Positions 17,972-28,714 of a stretch of DNA of 64,000 nucleotides are shown piece after piece. A model generated the notes under the pieces. The model was not told the origin of the DNA and did not search any database. It saw nothing but the letters and a program-made list of their open reading frames with translations. Within the stretch, counting starts at the first letter, position 1. Each line of letters starts with the position of its first letter. The translations under genes and the position numbers were made by a program. This DNA comes from Acidobacteriota bacterium. Lineage in GTDB: Bacteria > Acidobacteriota > Terriglobia > UBA7540. The stretch is from contig JAJYLL010000006.1 of assembly GCA_021787735.1 (NCBI GenBank), positions 26,059 to 90,058 on the forward strand, in the 5' to 3' direction.

Positions 17972-18007
17972 TTGACATAAGGCGAATAAAAAGCGAATAT
18001 TCAGGAA
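17972..18007 (+). promoter_or_regulatory. Possible promoter and ribosome site for the tcmP module
   Basis: TTGACA (17972-17977) is followed after 18 bases by AATATT (17996-18001, four of six). AGGAA at 18003-18007 lies 8 bases before the tcmP ATG. The predicted start of that promoter would fall at about the ribosome site, so either the -10 is misplaced or the transcript has almost no leader. The 271 bases between the CBM9 gene and tcmP are more AT-rich than the flanks. Confidence 0.3.
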
Positions 18008-18015
18008 ACTAACGT

Positions 18016-18849
18016 ATGAGTCATCAACTCCAGTTCGACGAAATCGGCTATTGGTCCGAAATCAAGCTCGAAATCTTGAAAGAGTACGCTACGGCATACT
18101 CCGCGATCCTTGGAGCACAAAGGGACCCGTTCTTGCACCATGTTTATATCGATGCCTTCGCTGGGGCGGGAATGCACATCTCAAGAAAGAGCGGAGAGTT
18201 TGTGCTAGGCAGCCCATTGAATGCGCTGGCTGTACAACCTCCGTTTCGCGAGTATCACTTGATCGATATCCTAAAAGAGCGCACTGAGAACCTGAAGGAG
18301 TTGATTGGGGACCGGTCAGATGTTCGCATTTACTCCGGTGACTGCAACCAGATTCTCCTCAACGAAGTATTCCCACGTGTTCGGTATGAGGATTACCGTC
18401 GAGGACTATGCATCCTCGACCCCTATGGACTGCATCTCGATTGGAATGTAATCCAAACGGCGGGTCGGATGCGTAGCATAGACCTCTTTCTGAATTTCCC
18501 AGTTGCGGACATTAATCGAAATGTTCTCTGGCATGATCCCACAGATGTGGCCCCACAGGACCTTGCACGGATGGATCGTTTTTGGGGGAATGGGTCTTGG
18601 CGCGATATTGCGTACAGCACTTCCAGAAATCTCTTCCGCTTTCCCGAGAAAGAACCAAACGAAGCCGTCGCCGAGTCCTTCCGCCTCAGGCTTGGGAAAG
18701 TTGCAGGGTTCAATAGGGTTCCCCAACCTATGCCAATGCGAAACTCCAAGGGCGCAATCGTCTATTATCTGTTTTTTGCATCGCAGAAAGGAGTGGCAGA
18801 GAATATTGCCGAAGATATTTTTGCGAAGTACCAGAGACGAGGAGAATAG
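18016..18849 (+). CDS. tcmP: Three-Cys-motif partner protein TcmP
   Basis: 277 residues. It matches the TcmP family, named because its genes sit next to three-cysteine Gp37/Gp68 proteins, as here (2 bases apart). The fold appears methyltransferase-like. DAFAGAG at 46-52 resembles the SAM-binding motif I, HLIDIL at 81-86 resembles the acidic motif II, and LCILDPYG at 131-138 resembles a catalytic DPPY-type motif IV. These readings are inferences; the activity is unknown to me. The region is more AT-rich than its flanks and the pair occurs sporadically in phages and bacteria, suggesting lateral transfer. Confidence 0.85.
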   Translation: MSHQLQFDEIGYWSEIKLEILKEYATAYSAILGAQRDPFLHHVYIDAFAGAGMHISRKSGEFVLGSPLNALAVQPPFREYHLIDILKERTENLKELIGDRSDVRIYSGDCNQILLNEVFPRVRYEDYRRGLCILDPYGLHLDWNVIQTAGRMRSIDLFLNFPVADINRNVLWHDPTDVAPQDLARMDRFWGNGSWRDIAYSTSRNLFRFPEKEPNEAVAESFRLRLGKVAGFNRVPQPMPMRNSKGAIVYYLFFASQKGVAENIAEDIFAKYQRRGE

Positions 18850-18851
18850 CA

Positions 18852-19706
18852 ATGTCCTTTGAATCCTCAATCGAATGGACGGACGCAACGTGGAACCCGG
18901 TTCGTGGATGCACGAAAATTAGCCCCGGGTGCAAGCGCTGCTACGCTGAGACATTTGCGGAGCGGTTCCGGGGCGTAAAAGGGCATCCTTACGAGCAGGG
19001 TTTTGATCTTCGCCTCGTGCCGGAAAAACTCGGCGACCCGCTTCGCTGGCGCTTGCCAAAGATGGTTTTTGTGAATTCGATGAGTGACCTGTTTCAGGCG
19101 GGCGTTTCCGACGATTACATTGTCTCCGTTGCCCAAGTAATGGCCCATGCAAATTGGCACACTTTTCAAGTGCTCACCAAACGGGCCGACCGTCTCCGCA
19201 AACTTCTCTCCACCAAACTTCGCCGGTTCGCCTCCGAACCTCACATCTGGTGGGGAGTCAGTGTCGAAAACCGAAAGTACGGGCTTCCGCGAATTGATCA
19301 CCTCCGTTCCGCTCCTTCAGTAGTCCGATTCCTCTCGGTCGAGCCGCTGCTCGAAGACCTCGGTCAGCTAAATCTGAACGGCATCGACTGGGTGATTGTG
19401 GGAGGCGAAAGCGGCCCGGGAGCGCGCCTCATGAAGAAAGACTGGGTATTGTCTATCAAAAATCAGTGCCGCGCGGCACGTGTCCCCTTCTTCTTCAAAC
19501 AGTGGGGCGGAGTTCGGAAAGCGACTGCCGGCCGATTGCTGGAGGGGCGTACTTACGACGAATTTCCCGCAAGAAGGCAACGCCCGGCGGTGCCAGATGC
19601 GCGGCAGTGCTTCGCGCTTGCTGAGGAAATTGAGACTTCGTACACATCTGATCAGATGAAGCTACCAGCCAAGCCCGCAGTGGGACACATAGCTTACCAA
19701 GCCTGA
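18852..19706 (+). CDS. Phage Gp37/Gp68 family (DUF5131) three-cysteine protein
   Basis: 284 residues. Near the N-terminus, IEWTDATWNPVRGC is followed by Cys20-x6-Cys27-x2-Cys30, the three-cysteine motif that gives the family its name and may hold a metal or Fe-S cluster. Other family blocks are FVNSMSDLF, FQVLTKRADRL, WWGVSVEN, RFLSVEPLLEDL, WVIVGGESGPGARLM and PFFFKQWGG. It is the stable partner of TcmP, and the start lies 2 bases after the tcmP stop. A radical SAM-like origin has been suggested by the cysteine spacing, but the spacing differs from CxxxCxxC. Function unknown. Confidence 0.9.
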   Translation: MSFESSIEWTDATWNPVRGCTKISPGCKRCYAETFAERFRGVKGHPYEQGFDLRLVPEKLGDPLRWRLPKMVFVNSMSDLFQAGVSDDYIVSVAQVMAHANWHTFQVLTKRADRLRKLLSTKLRRFASEPHIWWGVSVENRKYGLPRIDHLRSAPSVVRFLSVEPLLEDLGQLNLNGIDWVIVGGESGPGARLMKKDWVLSIKNQCRAARVPFFFKQWGGVRKATAGRLLEGRTYDEFPARRQRPAVPDARQCFALAEEIETSYTSDQMKLPAKPAVGHIAYQA

Positions 19707-19729
19707 GTGATCCGTAGGAAATCTTATCC

Positions 19730-20530
19730 TTAAAACACCCACGCCTCTCCGCGGCGGTGGAGATCGTCAAGGGTCCTCTGCACTTCTTCCTGGGTTCGGT
19801 TCTGCGCTTCTTCGCTGGCGCCGTGAGGCACCACAATCGGAGGCGCGATAAAAATGGCTGCCCGACTGAAGGGATAAGGAAACTGTGTCTGGTCCCAGGT
19901 TTTCCTGAACACGTATGCTTTCTTGAGTGCAACGTGAAAGCAAAGGATGGAAGCACCGGTCGAGCGCGACAGGATGACCGATCCGCGCTTGGCGACAAAC
20001 CGCGGGCCCCGCGGGCCGTCGATGGTGAACGCCGCATCGCGACCGGAGCGCAGGCAGCGAGCCATCTCCGCCAGCGAACGCCCGGCGCCGCGACTGCTCG
20101 ATCCGCGCGATGCGCCGTAGCCATGCATCTCGATGATGCGCGCGATGTACTCGCCGTCAAAATTCTGGCTGGTCATCACAACGATGCCACGCCGCCGCCA
20201 GAACCAGCACGCCGAGAAAATCTCGCGATGCCAGAAGGTGTAGATGATGCCCTTCCCTTCGCGGCTTGCCGCCTCCCAGTTTTCCCAGCCCTCCACGTGC
20301 CAGCGCAGTGTGCGGCCAATCAAAAGGACCGCAAGATAACCAATCCGGCTGGCGACGAAGATCTGAAAGCGCTGCCACCTCGTGAATTCGCGAGGATTCT
20401 CCGCGAGTTCGAGGCCGCTATCGCCCACCCCTTCACCGGCCCGCTTTGTTGCGCCATTCGCCAATTGTTCGGATGCGTTCACCATCGTACCAGTCCGGAA
20501 CCCGGCCCTCATACGGCCCCGCGCCGTCAC
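19730..20530 (-). CDS. DUF374-type lysophospholipid acyltransferase family protein
   Basis: 266 residues from GTG 20530; an ATG at 20485 is an alternative and neither has a strong ribosome site. After a variable N-terminus, the DUF374 domain contains KGIIYTFWHREIFSACWFW, VVMTSQNFDGEYIARIIEMH, GYGASRGSSSRGAGRSLAEM and AAFTIDGPRGPRFVAKRG. These correspond to the His-x4-Asp-like and glycine-rich acyltransferase blocks (here HREIF). Such proteins probably acylate lipid A or phospholipids. It is 24 bases after the ETF-QO gene on the same strand. Confidence 0.85.
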   Translation of the reverse strand: MTARGRMRAGFRTGTMVNASEQLANGATKRAGEGVGDSGLELAENPREFTRWQRFQIFVASRIGYLAVLLIGRTLRWHVEGWENWEAASREGKGIIYTFWHREIFSACWFWRRRGIVVMTSQNFDGEYIARIIEMHGYGASRGSSSRGAGRSLAEMARCLRSGRDAAFTIDGPRGPRFVAKRGSVILSRSTGASILCFHVALKKAYVFRKTWDQTQFPYPFSRAAIFIAPPIVVPHGASEEAQNRTQEEVQRTLDDLHRRGEAWVF

Positions 20531-20554
20531 ACTTCTGCACGGCCCTACGCCTGT

Positions 20555-22234
<1,680 letters not shown>

Positions 22235-22380
22235 CGGCAGTGGACCTCGACTTCGAGCATGACAGCCCACACAGAAGCACGCGGGGCTTACTCAAAACTT
22301 ATCATGAAATTCACAACTCGGAAGATGAGTGCAGGCATGGCAGCGGGGGCGAAATGTGGCAGCCGCTAAATTCCGGCGAC

Positions 22381-23100
22381 CTACTCGGGCAACGTCGCAA
22401 GTTGCTGCTTCATAGCTTCAGCGACGACTGTGTCAGAGCCGAACTCTTTCTGAACCTGCTGATAAATCTCGCGGGCGCGTTTCGGTTGCGTCGCCCGGTA
22501 AGCGTCCGCCATGGCAAGCAGCGCCGTCGCGCGAGGTACCATGGTGGTCGGATGGTCCGCAAGCGCCTGCAGAATCTTGCCGGCTTCGTCGATCTTTCCG
22601 GTCTTTGCCAGAACTCCTGCCAGCGCGAACTTGGCTTGCGAAGAGATCTCTTTGTCAGAGTCATTGCTGGCTTCCCGCAACGTCTTGATGGCGGTTGTCT
22701 CATCCCCCAGTTGCGCCTGGCAGACTCCCATCTGGACCAGTGCGTAACCGGCGGCTTTAGTATGAGGGTAATTTTTGACGACCTCGGAAAACTCCGCGAG
22801 GGCCTTCTGATACTTCGCGCCGGCCGTTGGATAGATCTCTGTGGCCCCCATCAGGCTGGCTTCCTGGCTGCTGCCAACGTACGCATGGAAGGTTGTGACA
22901 GCGGCCTGCAGCTCAGTGTTTGCAGCAGCTTCCTGGCGGGCGTAATAAGCCCTGATCCCCCACACGGCGCCGGCCACGATGATGACCGCAGCGCTGACTA
23001 TAACGATCTGTTTCCAATGCTCTTCGGCAAGAACCTGAAGAGCCTCCATCTTTTCCTGGAAATCATCTTGCTTCAGTTGATGGCGTGTATATCGGTCCAC
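22381..23100 (-). CDS. Membrane-anchored TPR protein (YfgM/DUF2133-like)
   Basis: 239 residues. An N-terminal cytoplasmic part (MDRYTRHQLKQDDFQEKMEA) precedes one membrane helix at about 32-50 (IVIVSAAVIIVAGAVWGI), then TPR-like helices (AKYQKALAEFSEVVKNYPHT, AAGYALVQMGVCQAQLGDE, ISSQAKFALAGVLAKTGKID, RAREIYQQVQKEFG). The layout matches YfgM-type proteins that associate with the Sec translocon and periplasmic chaperones. It is 146 bases from the ETF-QO gene on the same strand. Confidence 0.75.
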   Translation of the reverse strand: MDRYTRHQLKQDDFQEKMEALQVLAEEHWKQIVIVSAAVIIVAGAVWGIRAYYARQEAAANTELQAAVTTFHAYVGSSQEASLMGATEIYPTAGAKYQKALAEFSEVVKNYPHTKAAGYALVQMGVCQAQLGDETTAIKTLREASNDSDKEISSQAKFALAGVLAKTGKIDEAGKILQALADHPTTMVPRATALLAMADAYRATQPKRAREIYQQVQKEFGSDTVVAEAMKQQLATLPE

Positions 23101-23258
23101 CGTTGTCCCTCCGTTGTTCTAACCCTCGTCATCTTAGCAAGTGGATTTGGAAAACGTCAATTGATATGGGATCCTGAAGCCGCATCTGTAGGCTCGGCAC
23201 ATTATCCTCCGTCGGGGATACCATCCCGGCGTGTGCGCCGGCTTCTCCACAGCAAATC

Positions 23259-24350
23259 TCAGGTTGCAGATTCTCCCGTCGCTTCGTGCCCGAATTCAGC
23301 TTTGTAGATTTCGAGCAAAGTCACCAGAATGGTGAAGAGGAACGGCCCAAGCACAATTCCCAGAAACCCGAAAACGCTGAGCCCACCAATAACACTGATG
23401 AATACCCACAGGGTGTGGATTTCCATTCCGCGTTGGATCAGGATGGGTTTCAGGATGTTGTCAACGGAGCCCACCACAACGCCAAAGACAGCGAGCATGA
23501 GAAGCCCCTTCAGTACCGACCCAGTCAGCATATAGAAGATCACCACAGGCCCCCAAATCAGGGCCGTTCCTACAACCGGCACCAAAGAAACCAACGTCAT
23601 AGCCGCGCCCCAGAGAAGCGGCGAGGAAATGCCGAAAATCAGAAATCCCAGGCCCCCGAGCGCCCCCTGGACCAGAGCGACCGCCAGGCTCCCCGTAAAC
23701 GTGGCGTGGACCACGCCGGTGAATTTCTGGATGATTCGTTCTTCGTACTCCGGCCGAAGGGGGATGAGGGCACGCAACTCGTGCAGGATTTGCGGGCCTC
23801 GCAAGAAAAGGTAGTACAGCCCAAACAACATCACAAAGAGCTGCAGTATGAAGCTCACAAAGCCCGACACCAGCGCGGCGCTTTGCACCACCAGAAACCG
23901 ACTGCCTGTGCGGACCACTCGCATGGCTGCAGTTCCAAGGTCCGGGGCTGGCACACCCATTTCGCCGAGCTTCTCACTGAGCTTCTGGTAAGCAGCCGAA
24001 TTGTGGATCGCCGCGATCCTTGCCGGTACTCCGCTGGCAACCATGTTTCCCAGAGAACTGTACGCCTTCACCGACTCTCCTGCCAGCAGGAAAACCAGCA
24101 ATACAACAGGAAGGATAATGGCCACCGTCAGCAGTGCGCAGCAAAGAACGCTTGCCAGTTCCTTCTTGTGGAGGTAGCGCTCAATCCGGCGATAAACAGG
24201 ATAGAAAAGAGTCGCCATTATCGCCGCCCAGACCAGCGAGTCAAAGAACGGTTTGAGAATGCGCCCGACAAAATAGAGGACAATAGCAAGGAGAATCAGC
24301 AGAAAGACCCGTGCAATCCCGCGCTGCCCGGCCCAAAGACTCTTTTCCAT
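23259..24350 (-). CDS. AI-2E family transporter (UPF0118 permease)
   Basis: 363 residues from ATG 24350, which has GAGG 9 bases upstream; TTG 24368 and a GTG are alternatives. About seven or eight membrane segments, beginning GIARVFLLILLAIVLYFVG. The conserved C-terminal part reads LVSLVPVVGTALIWGPVVIFY, then VVGSVDNILKPILIQ and FGFLGIVLGPFLFTILVTLLEIY. The family includes the autoinducer-2 exporter TqsA but also Na+/H+ antiporters, so the substrate is open. No quorum-sensing gene is nearby. Confidence 0.9.
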   Translation of the reverse strand: MEKSLWAGQRGIARVFLLILLAIVLYFVGRILKPFFDSLVWAAIMATLFYPVYRRIERYLHKKELASVLCCALLTVAIILPVVLLVFLLAGESVKAYSSLGNMVASGVPARIAAIHNSAAYQKLSEKLGEMGVPAPDLGTAAMRVVRTGSRFLVVQSAALVSGFVSFILQLFVMLFGLYYLFLRGPQILHELRALIPLRPEYEERIIQKFTGVVHATFTGSLAVALVQGALGGLGFLIFGISSPLLWGAAMTLVSLVPVVGTALIWGPVVIFYMLTGSVLKGLLMLAVFGVVVGSVDNILKPILIQRGMEIHTLWVFISVIGGLSVFGFLGIVLGPFLFTILVTLLEIYKAEFGHEATGESAT

Positions 24351-24434
24351 TTGCAGCCGCCTCACCAACTTCGAGAACTTGTGAAGATTGTAACTCAGCC
24401 TTTGTTGTCCGGCTTGTACTTCATCGAACCGGGA

Positions 24435-27011
24435 TTACGCGATATCAACCCCCAACTCAGTTTTGCCGGCAACCTGCGCAGCACTCAGCACAACCCGATC
24501 AGTCTGAACCCTACCAGCCGAGGCAAATTTCAAAGGCTGATCGCCCGGTGGGTGGATGTGAATGGCAATATCCGCCTCAAGGGGCTTCTCAAATTTCAAC
24601 CGGCAGCGCCAGCGAACGGAGTTTCGAGGTCCGGCAAGCGATTCGGTAGTCCATGTTATGGGCCCAAACCGCGTGGGGCAATTTTCAACGTGGATCTTCT
24701 CTCCGGCCGCGAACCAATGCTTTGGCGCGGCTTTCTGAAGATGAACGACTGCACGATCGTGCTCTTCGTAACAGAGAAGCCATCGCAACCCGAGTGCAGG
24801 TTGCAACTCACTATTAACAACGGCCGACCATCCATAACGACTGCCTTCACCCGGATGTCCACCCGGCAGGTAAGTATCCTCCGGTGAGTAGCGGCTGCCC
24901 GAATCCATTGTGTAGCAGGCAAGCGCGTAGAGGGTCAGCAGGAACGGCCGGTAATCATCCTGGCGAATCAGGTACGCGAGCGTGCCGTGAGACATGAAGT
25001 TCGATGTGCGAACAGAGGCGCCGTCGGTGTTCAGGCCCAGAATCTGCTCGCCGGCCATCTTGCGATGAATGAAGTGGCCCCGGTCGAGCGCAGCGTCGCC
25101 CCAGTCGCTGGTCCACCAATCCATCATGTAGCGGTGGTTCTCATAGCTGGACAATTCGGTGGGCTTTCGGTTTGTATCAAAGGGAGTAAATGGTGTGATA
25201 CCCGCCTGCTTCATTGCCGGATTACGCCTGGCAAGGACCGTCTTGAATGATTGCTCGATGAGCGGACGCATCCCGGCTGCGATCCCGGCGATCTTGTTCG
25301 CTTCCTGCTGAAGTTGCGCATCGTTGTGTTCCCTGCCGGCGCGTTGCAGGCAGCGAGCGTGCTCCGTCAGACCTCGCCAGGTCCACGCCGCGTTCTGGTA
25401 ATAGTAGGGATGCGAGTCCGGATAATCATTCCGCGGGTCGCCGTTGTCCGCTTCCGGCGAACCCCAGATCAGGCCGTGGCGGGGATCGTCCGGCGGAAAC
25501 ACCTGTTTGCTGTACTCGTATCGCTTCAAGACAAAGTCAATCATCCGCCTCAGCACCGGGAGGCGTTTTCGGAGCGCCTCAATGTCGCCCGTATAGTCGT
25601 AGGCGCGCGCGGAGTTCTCCAGAAAGACTCCGGCGTTCAGCGGCGCTTCCACCTGGTCCTGCGTGTTGTAAAGGAAATTACCGTCAGGCAGGATGTAGTG
25701 CTCGAGATAATGCTGGAAATACGGCTCGCTTTCCTCGGTCAGGTTCCAGAGCTGATGAACCCAGACGAATTCGTAGTGGGCCACGGGGAACAGCGCGTGG
25801 CTGCGTTCAGGAATCTTGGTGTAGGCGCCCTCGCCGATCTGGTAAGTAGGATTCAGCCCGCGGTAGCTTGCGCGCGCAAGAGCAATTCCCGCTCGCGCGC
25901 CGTCCAGCAACCAGGGGTCCGGGATCTCCACTTTCATCTTGTCTTCGAAGAAATGGCGCCATTGGTTCCACACACCCACGAGACCTGCAAAAAAATCTTC
26001 GCGCGATCCGTTCCAGAACTGCTCGGTGAATTCAGACTCGTGGTGCAACGACTGGGAGCCCGATCCCTCTTCCATCCCTCTGTTAGCGCGCGGCTGCCGC
26101 ATCACACGAATGCGGCCAACGGGCTTCGCGTCCGCCCCTTGCGGCAGAACAGCCATCACCTCGTATCCCATCTTGAACGTGGGATTCCAAACGCCTATGT
26201 CCGCGGCGGGAAGGTACCCGCCCATGCAGGTTCGCTTGCTGTAGCCCTCGACATAATCGTAGATGTATTCCAGAAACGCCGGCGGTTCAAGCAGTCGACC
26301 CGTCATGTCGGGAGCCCAGAGCGATTGAGGGTCTGTGCCAAACTCGCGCGACGTGCCATCAGGCTCCAGCCACATCGCCCCCTCAGGACCCGTGTCACCA
26401 TTCGCCACCAGGGTCCAACCGATAAATTCAGGCGCCAGCGCCCCCACGTTTTCGTAGCACGGGTCTTCGCTCGACTCCAGAATGTAATTGCCGTAAATGT
26501 CCGGTCCAGGCATGTATGCTTCAGGACGTTTGAGCTCACCCAACTTTTCAGGCGGGTTCACAGGCCGCGGACGAATTTTCGAGAGGTCGCCGATGCGTTT
26601 CGGAATGTGCGCAACTTCTCCCTCCTCCGTTACGTAAGCAATCGCACCCTGATGCGTGACGTGCTTTTCAAACACGGCGGTGGGAACGCCATTGAGCCAC
26701 GGCAGGACAGCCACCAATTGCCATCCGTTCACCGCCTCGCTCACTTTCAGTGTTCGGGACGCGCCACCGTGCTGCGCCTTCACTGCGTCACCGTCAATCG
26801 CCAGCACGTTCGGCGCGTCCTGCAGCGCCTCTCTTTCTCCCGACAGGAACAGGTTGTACTCGTTCGCGATCCTGCCCGGTCGGTATTTCCCTGCCGTCTG
26901 CCGAGTGCCATGAGGTCCAGAGGCACCGGCCTGCTGTCGCGCAACAAGATTCCCGGCGCCGGCCGCAGGCGCCAGCGCAGTCAAATATTTCAGGAACAAT
27001 CGTCTTTCCAT
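24435..27011 (-). CDS. Exported six-hairpin (MGH1-like) glycosidase-type protein
   Basis: 858 residues from ATG 27011 (AGGGAG upstream). The N-terminus MERRLFLKYLTALAPAAG looks like a twin-arginine export signal with RRLFLK. The middle and C-terminal part (about 330-760) has the alternating helices of a six-hairpin glycosidase: WNQWRHFFED, YEFVWVHQLWNLTEE, GNFLYNTQDQVEAPLNAGVFLENSARAYDYTGD (split across positions about 470-505), WGSPEADNGDPRNDYPD, ENHRYMMDWWTSDWG. The C-terminal 90 residues are beta-rich. The substrate cannot be read from sequence. The next gene upstream encodes a sugar porter, suggesting sugar release and uptake. Confidence 0.75.
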   Translation of the reverse strand: MERRLFLKYLTALAPAAGAGNLVARQQAGASGPHGTRQTAGKYRPGRIANEYNLFLSGEREALQDAPNVLAIDGDAVKAQHGGASRTLKVSEAVNGWQLVAVLPWLNGVPTAVFEKHVTHQGAIAYVTEEGEVAHIPKRIGDLSKIRPRPVNPPEKLGELKRPEAYMPGPDIYGNYILESSEDPCYENVGALAPEFIGWTLVANGDTGPEGAMWLEPDGTSREFGTDPQSLWAPDMTGRLLEPPAFLEYIYDYVEGYSKRTCMGGYLPAADIGVWNPTFKMGYEVMAVLPQGADAKPVGRIRVMRQPRANRGMEEGSGSQSLHHESEFTEQFWNGSREDFFAGLVGVWNQWRHFFEDKMKVEIPDPWLLDGARAGIALARASYRGLNPTYQIGEGAYTKIPERSHALFPVAHYEFVWVHQLWNLTEESEPYFQHYLEHYILPDGNFLYNTQDQVEAPLNAGVFLENSARAYDYTGDIEALRKRLPVLRRMIDFVLKRYEYSKQVFPPDDPRHGLIWGSPEADNGDPRNDYPDSHPYYYQNAAWTWRGLTEHARCLQRAGREHNDAQLQQEANKIAGIAAGMRPLIEQSFKTVLARRNPAMKQAGITPFTPFDTNRKPTELSSYENHRYMMDWWTSDWGDAALDRGHFIHRKMAGEQILGLNTDGASVRTSNFMSHGTLAYLIRQDDYRPFLLTLYALACYTMDSGSRYSPEDTYLPGGHPGEGSRYGWSAVVNSELQPALGLRWLLCYEEHDRAVVHLQKAAPKHWFAAGEKIHVENCPTRFGPITWTTESLAGPRNSVRWRCRLKFEKPLEADIAIHIHPPGDQPLKFASAGRVQTDRVVLSAAQVAGKTELGVDIA

Positions 27012-27058
27012 GGTCACGCTCCCTTTACCCGAAATCGCCAAGTGTGCCGTTACAAGGC

Positions 27059-28492
27059 TCAGGTCAGTTCCTGCTCGATTTCTTCCAGCGTTTTCCCTTT
27101 TGTCTCCGGCAACCGATATTGGATAAACACAAATCCCAGAACGCAAATCCCAGAGTAAATCCAGAACGTCACCGCTGGACCGAAACTGTGATTAAGAAGC
27201 GGAAATGTATATGTAAGAATGAAGGATGCTATCCACAGCGAACTGACAGCAAACGACATTCCGATTCCGCGGATGCGGTTGGGAAAAATCTCCGCAATCA
27301 CAACCCACGTGACCGGCGCGAGCGACATGGCATAACAGGCGATTGCCGCGACCACCAGCAGCAACATGTAGAAACCGTGGCTCCCTCTGTGGTAACCGAT
27401 GCCGAGGACAATGTAGGTCATCGCAAGGCCAGCCGAACCAACCAGCATCAGAAATCGCCGGCCTGCCTTGTCCACCATGGCAATCGCCACAATCGTAAAA
27501 ACGAGGTTGACGGCTCCGGTCACAACAATGTCAAAGAGAATTCCGGAAATGTTATACCCGGCGGCGGAGAATACTTCTTCCGCGTAGTTGAAAATCACGT
27601 TGATGCCGCACCACTGCTGGAACACCGCCAGCACAATCGCCAGCAACAGAATTTTCAAGGCCCTGGGATCAAAGAGGGCTGCGAGTTCACTCCTGCTGCG
27701 CGTATGACCGCCTTCACTTTGAACTGGCAGGCTGGCTTCAATCTCGGCAAGAGCCTGTGCGCTGTATTCTTCGCCCCCGATTCTCGCCAGGATACGGCGA
27801 GCTTCCCACTCACGCCGCTTCCCGGCAAGCCACCTGGGACTTTCAGGGACGGCAAACATGCAGAAGAAGAACAATGCTGCGGGAATGGCTGTCACGCCGA
27901 ACATCCATCGCCAACCAAGTTGGCCATTCCAGGAGTTCAGAATCTGCAGGGCCGTAGCGTCCGCGGGCACCGGCCGGGCAATGGCCCAGTTGATAAACTG
28001 CGCCAGCAGGATGCCGCTCACAATTGTGAGTTGATTCAGCGAAACGAGCTTGCCGCGCACTTGCGCCGGCGCGAGCTCAGCGATGTACATCGGCGAAAGG
28101 CTGGAGGCGAGCCCAATGCCAACGCCGCCTGAGATGCGCGCCACGACAAAGTGGCTGAAGCTACCCGCCAGGGCCGTGGCGAGCGACGACACTCCAAACA
28201 GGAGTGCCGAAACAATCAGCAGACGCTTGCGGCCAAAGCGATCGCTGAGCGTGCCGGAAATCAGCGCGCCCACTAAACAGCCGGCCAGCGCGCAACTCAT
28301 GGCCCAGCCCTGCTGCCAGGCCGCCGTCAAATGAAAGAACTTTTCGTAGAACGGCTTGGCGCCGCCGATTACAACCCAGTCGTAACCAAACAGCAGGCCG
28401 CCCATCGCGGCCACGGCAGAAATGGCATAGGTGTAAGTCTTGTTATAGGAAGCTTGTACCACAGCAAGTTCCGGTTTGGAGTCTGGAACCAT
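27059..28492 (-). CDS. MFS sugar porter family transporter
   Basis: 477 residues with 12 predicted membrane segments. Sugar-porter signatures: GLLFGYDWVVIGGAKPFYE, SDRFGRKRLLI after TM2, RISGGVGIGLASSLSPMYIAEL, AVPESPRWL after TM6, DKAGRRFLML after TM8 and LPETKGKTLEEIEQEL at the C-terminus. FGYDWVVIGGA replaces the more usual FGYDTGVISGA. It probably carries out proton-linked hexose or polyol uptake and lies 47 bases upstream of the exported glycosidase-like gene. Inositol is one possible substrate, since the iol operon in this window has no transporter, but that is speculation. Confidence 0.93.
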   Translation of the reverse strand: MVPDSKPELAVVQASYNKTYTYAISAVAAMGGLLFGYDWVVIGGAKPFYEKFFHLTAAWQQGWAMSCALAGCLVGALISGTLSDRFGRKRLLIVSALLFGVSSLATALAGSFSHFVVARISGGVGIGLASSLSPMYIAELAPAQVRGKLVSLNQLTIVSGILLAQFINWAIARPVPADATALQILNSWNGQLGWRWMFGVTAIPAALFFFCMFAVPESPRWLAGKRREWEARRILARIGGEEYSAQALAEIEASLPVQSEGGHTRSRSELAALFDPRALKILLLAIVLAVFQQWCGINVIFNYAEEVFSAAGYNISGILFDIVVTGAVNLVFTIVAIAMVDKAGRRFLMLVGSAGLAMTYIVLGIGYHRGSHGFYMLLLVVAAIACYAMSLAPVTWVVIAEIFPNRIRGIGMSFAVSSLWIASFILTYTFPLLNHSFGPAVTFWIYSGICVLGFVFIQYRLPETKGKTLEEIEQELT

Positions 28493-28714
28493 GGGGCCTT
28501 TCCGCAGTGACTTCTGGAACCAGTAAACGCGTCACTAGGGTACAGCCGCATGCAGCCTACCGGCAAGCGCATTGCGAAGCAGGGACATCCGCCTGCCCGG
28601 TTCCAGAAAGAGATACGACCCGGGACCGACAATGCAAAAGTCTCTTTCAGCGCATGAGTGAAATACTAGTGGTGAACTACAACCTGTATGAAGAGGCTGC
28701 CTGGTCCGTTTCAT

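Noticed and set aside
25251..27158. 635-codon plus-strand frame
   Set aside because: Lies fully antisense to the exported glycosidase-like gene; no recognisable domain, and it arises from high GC at third positions.
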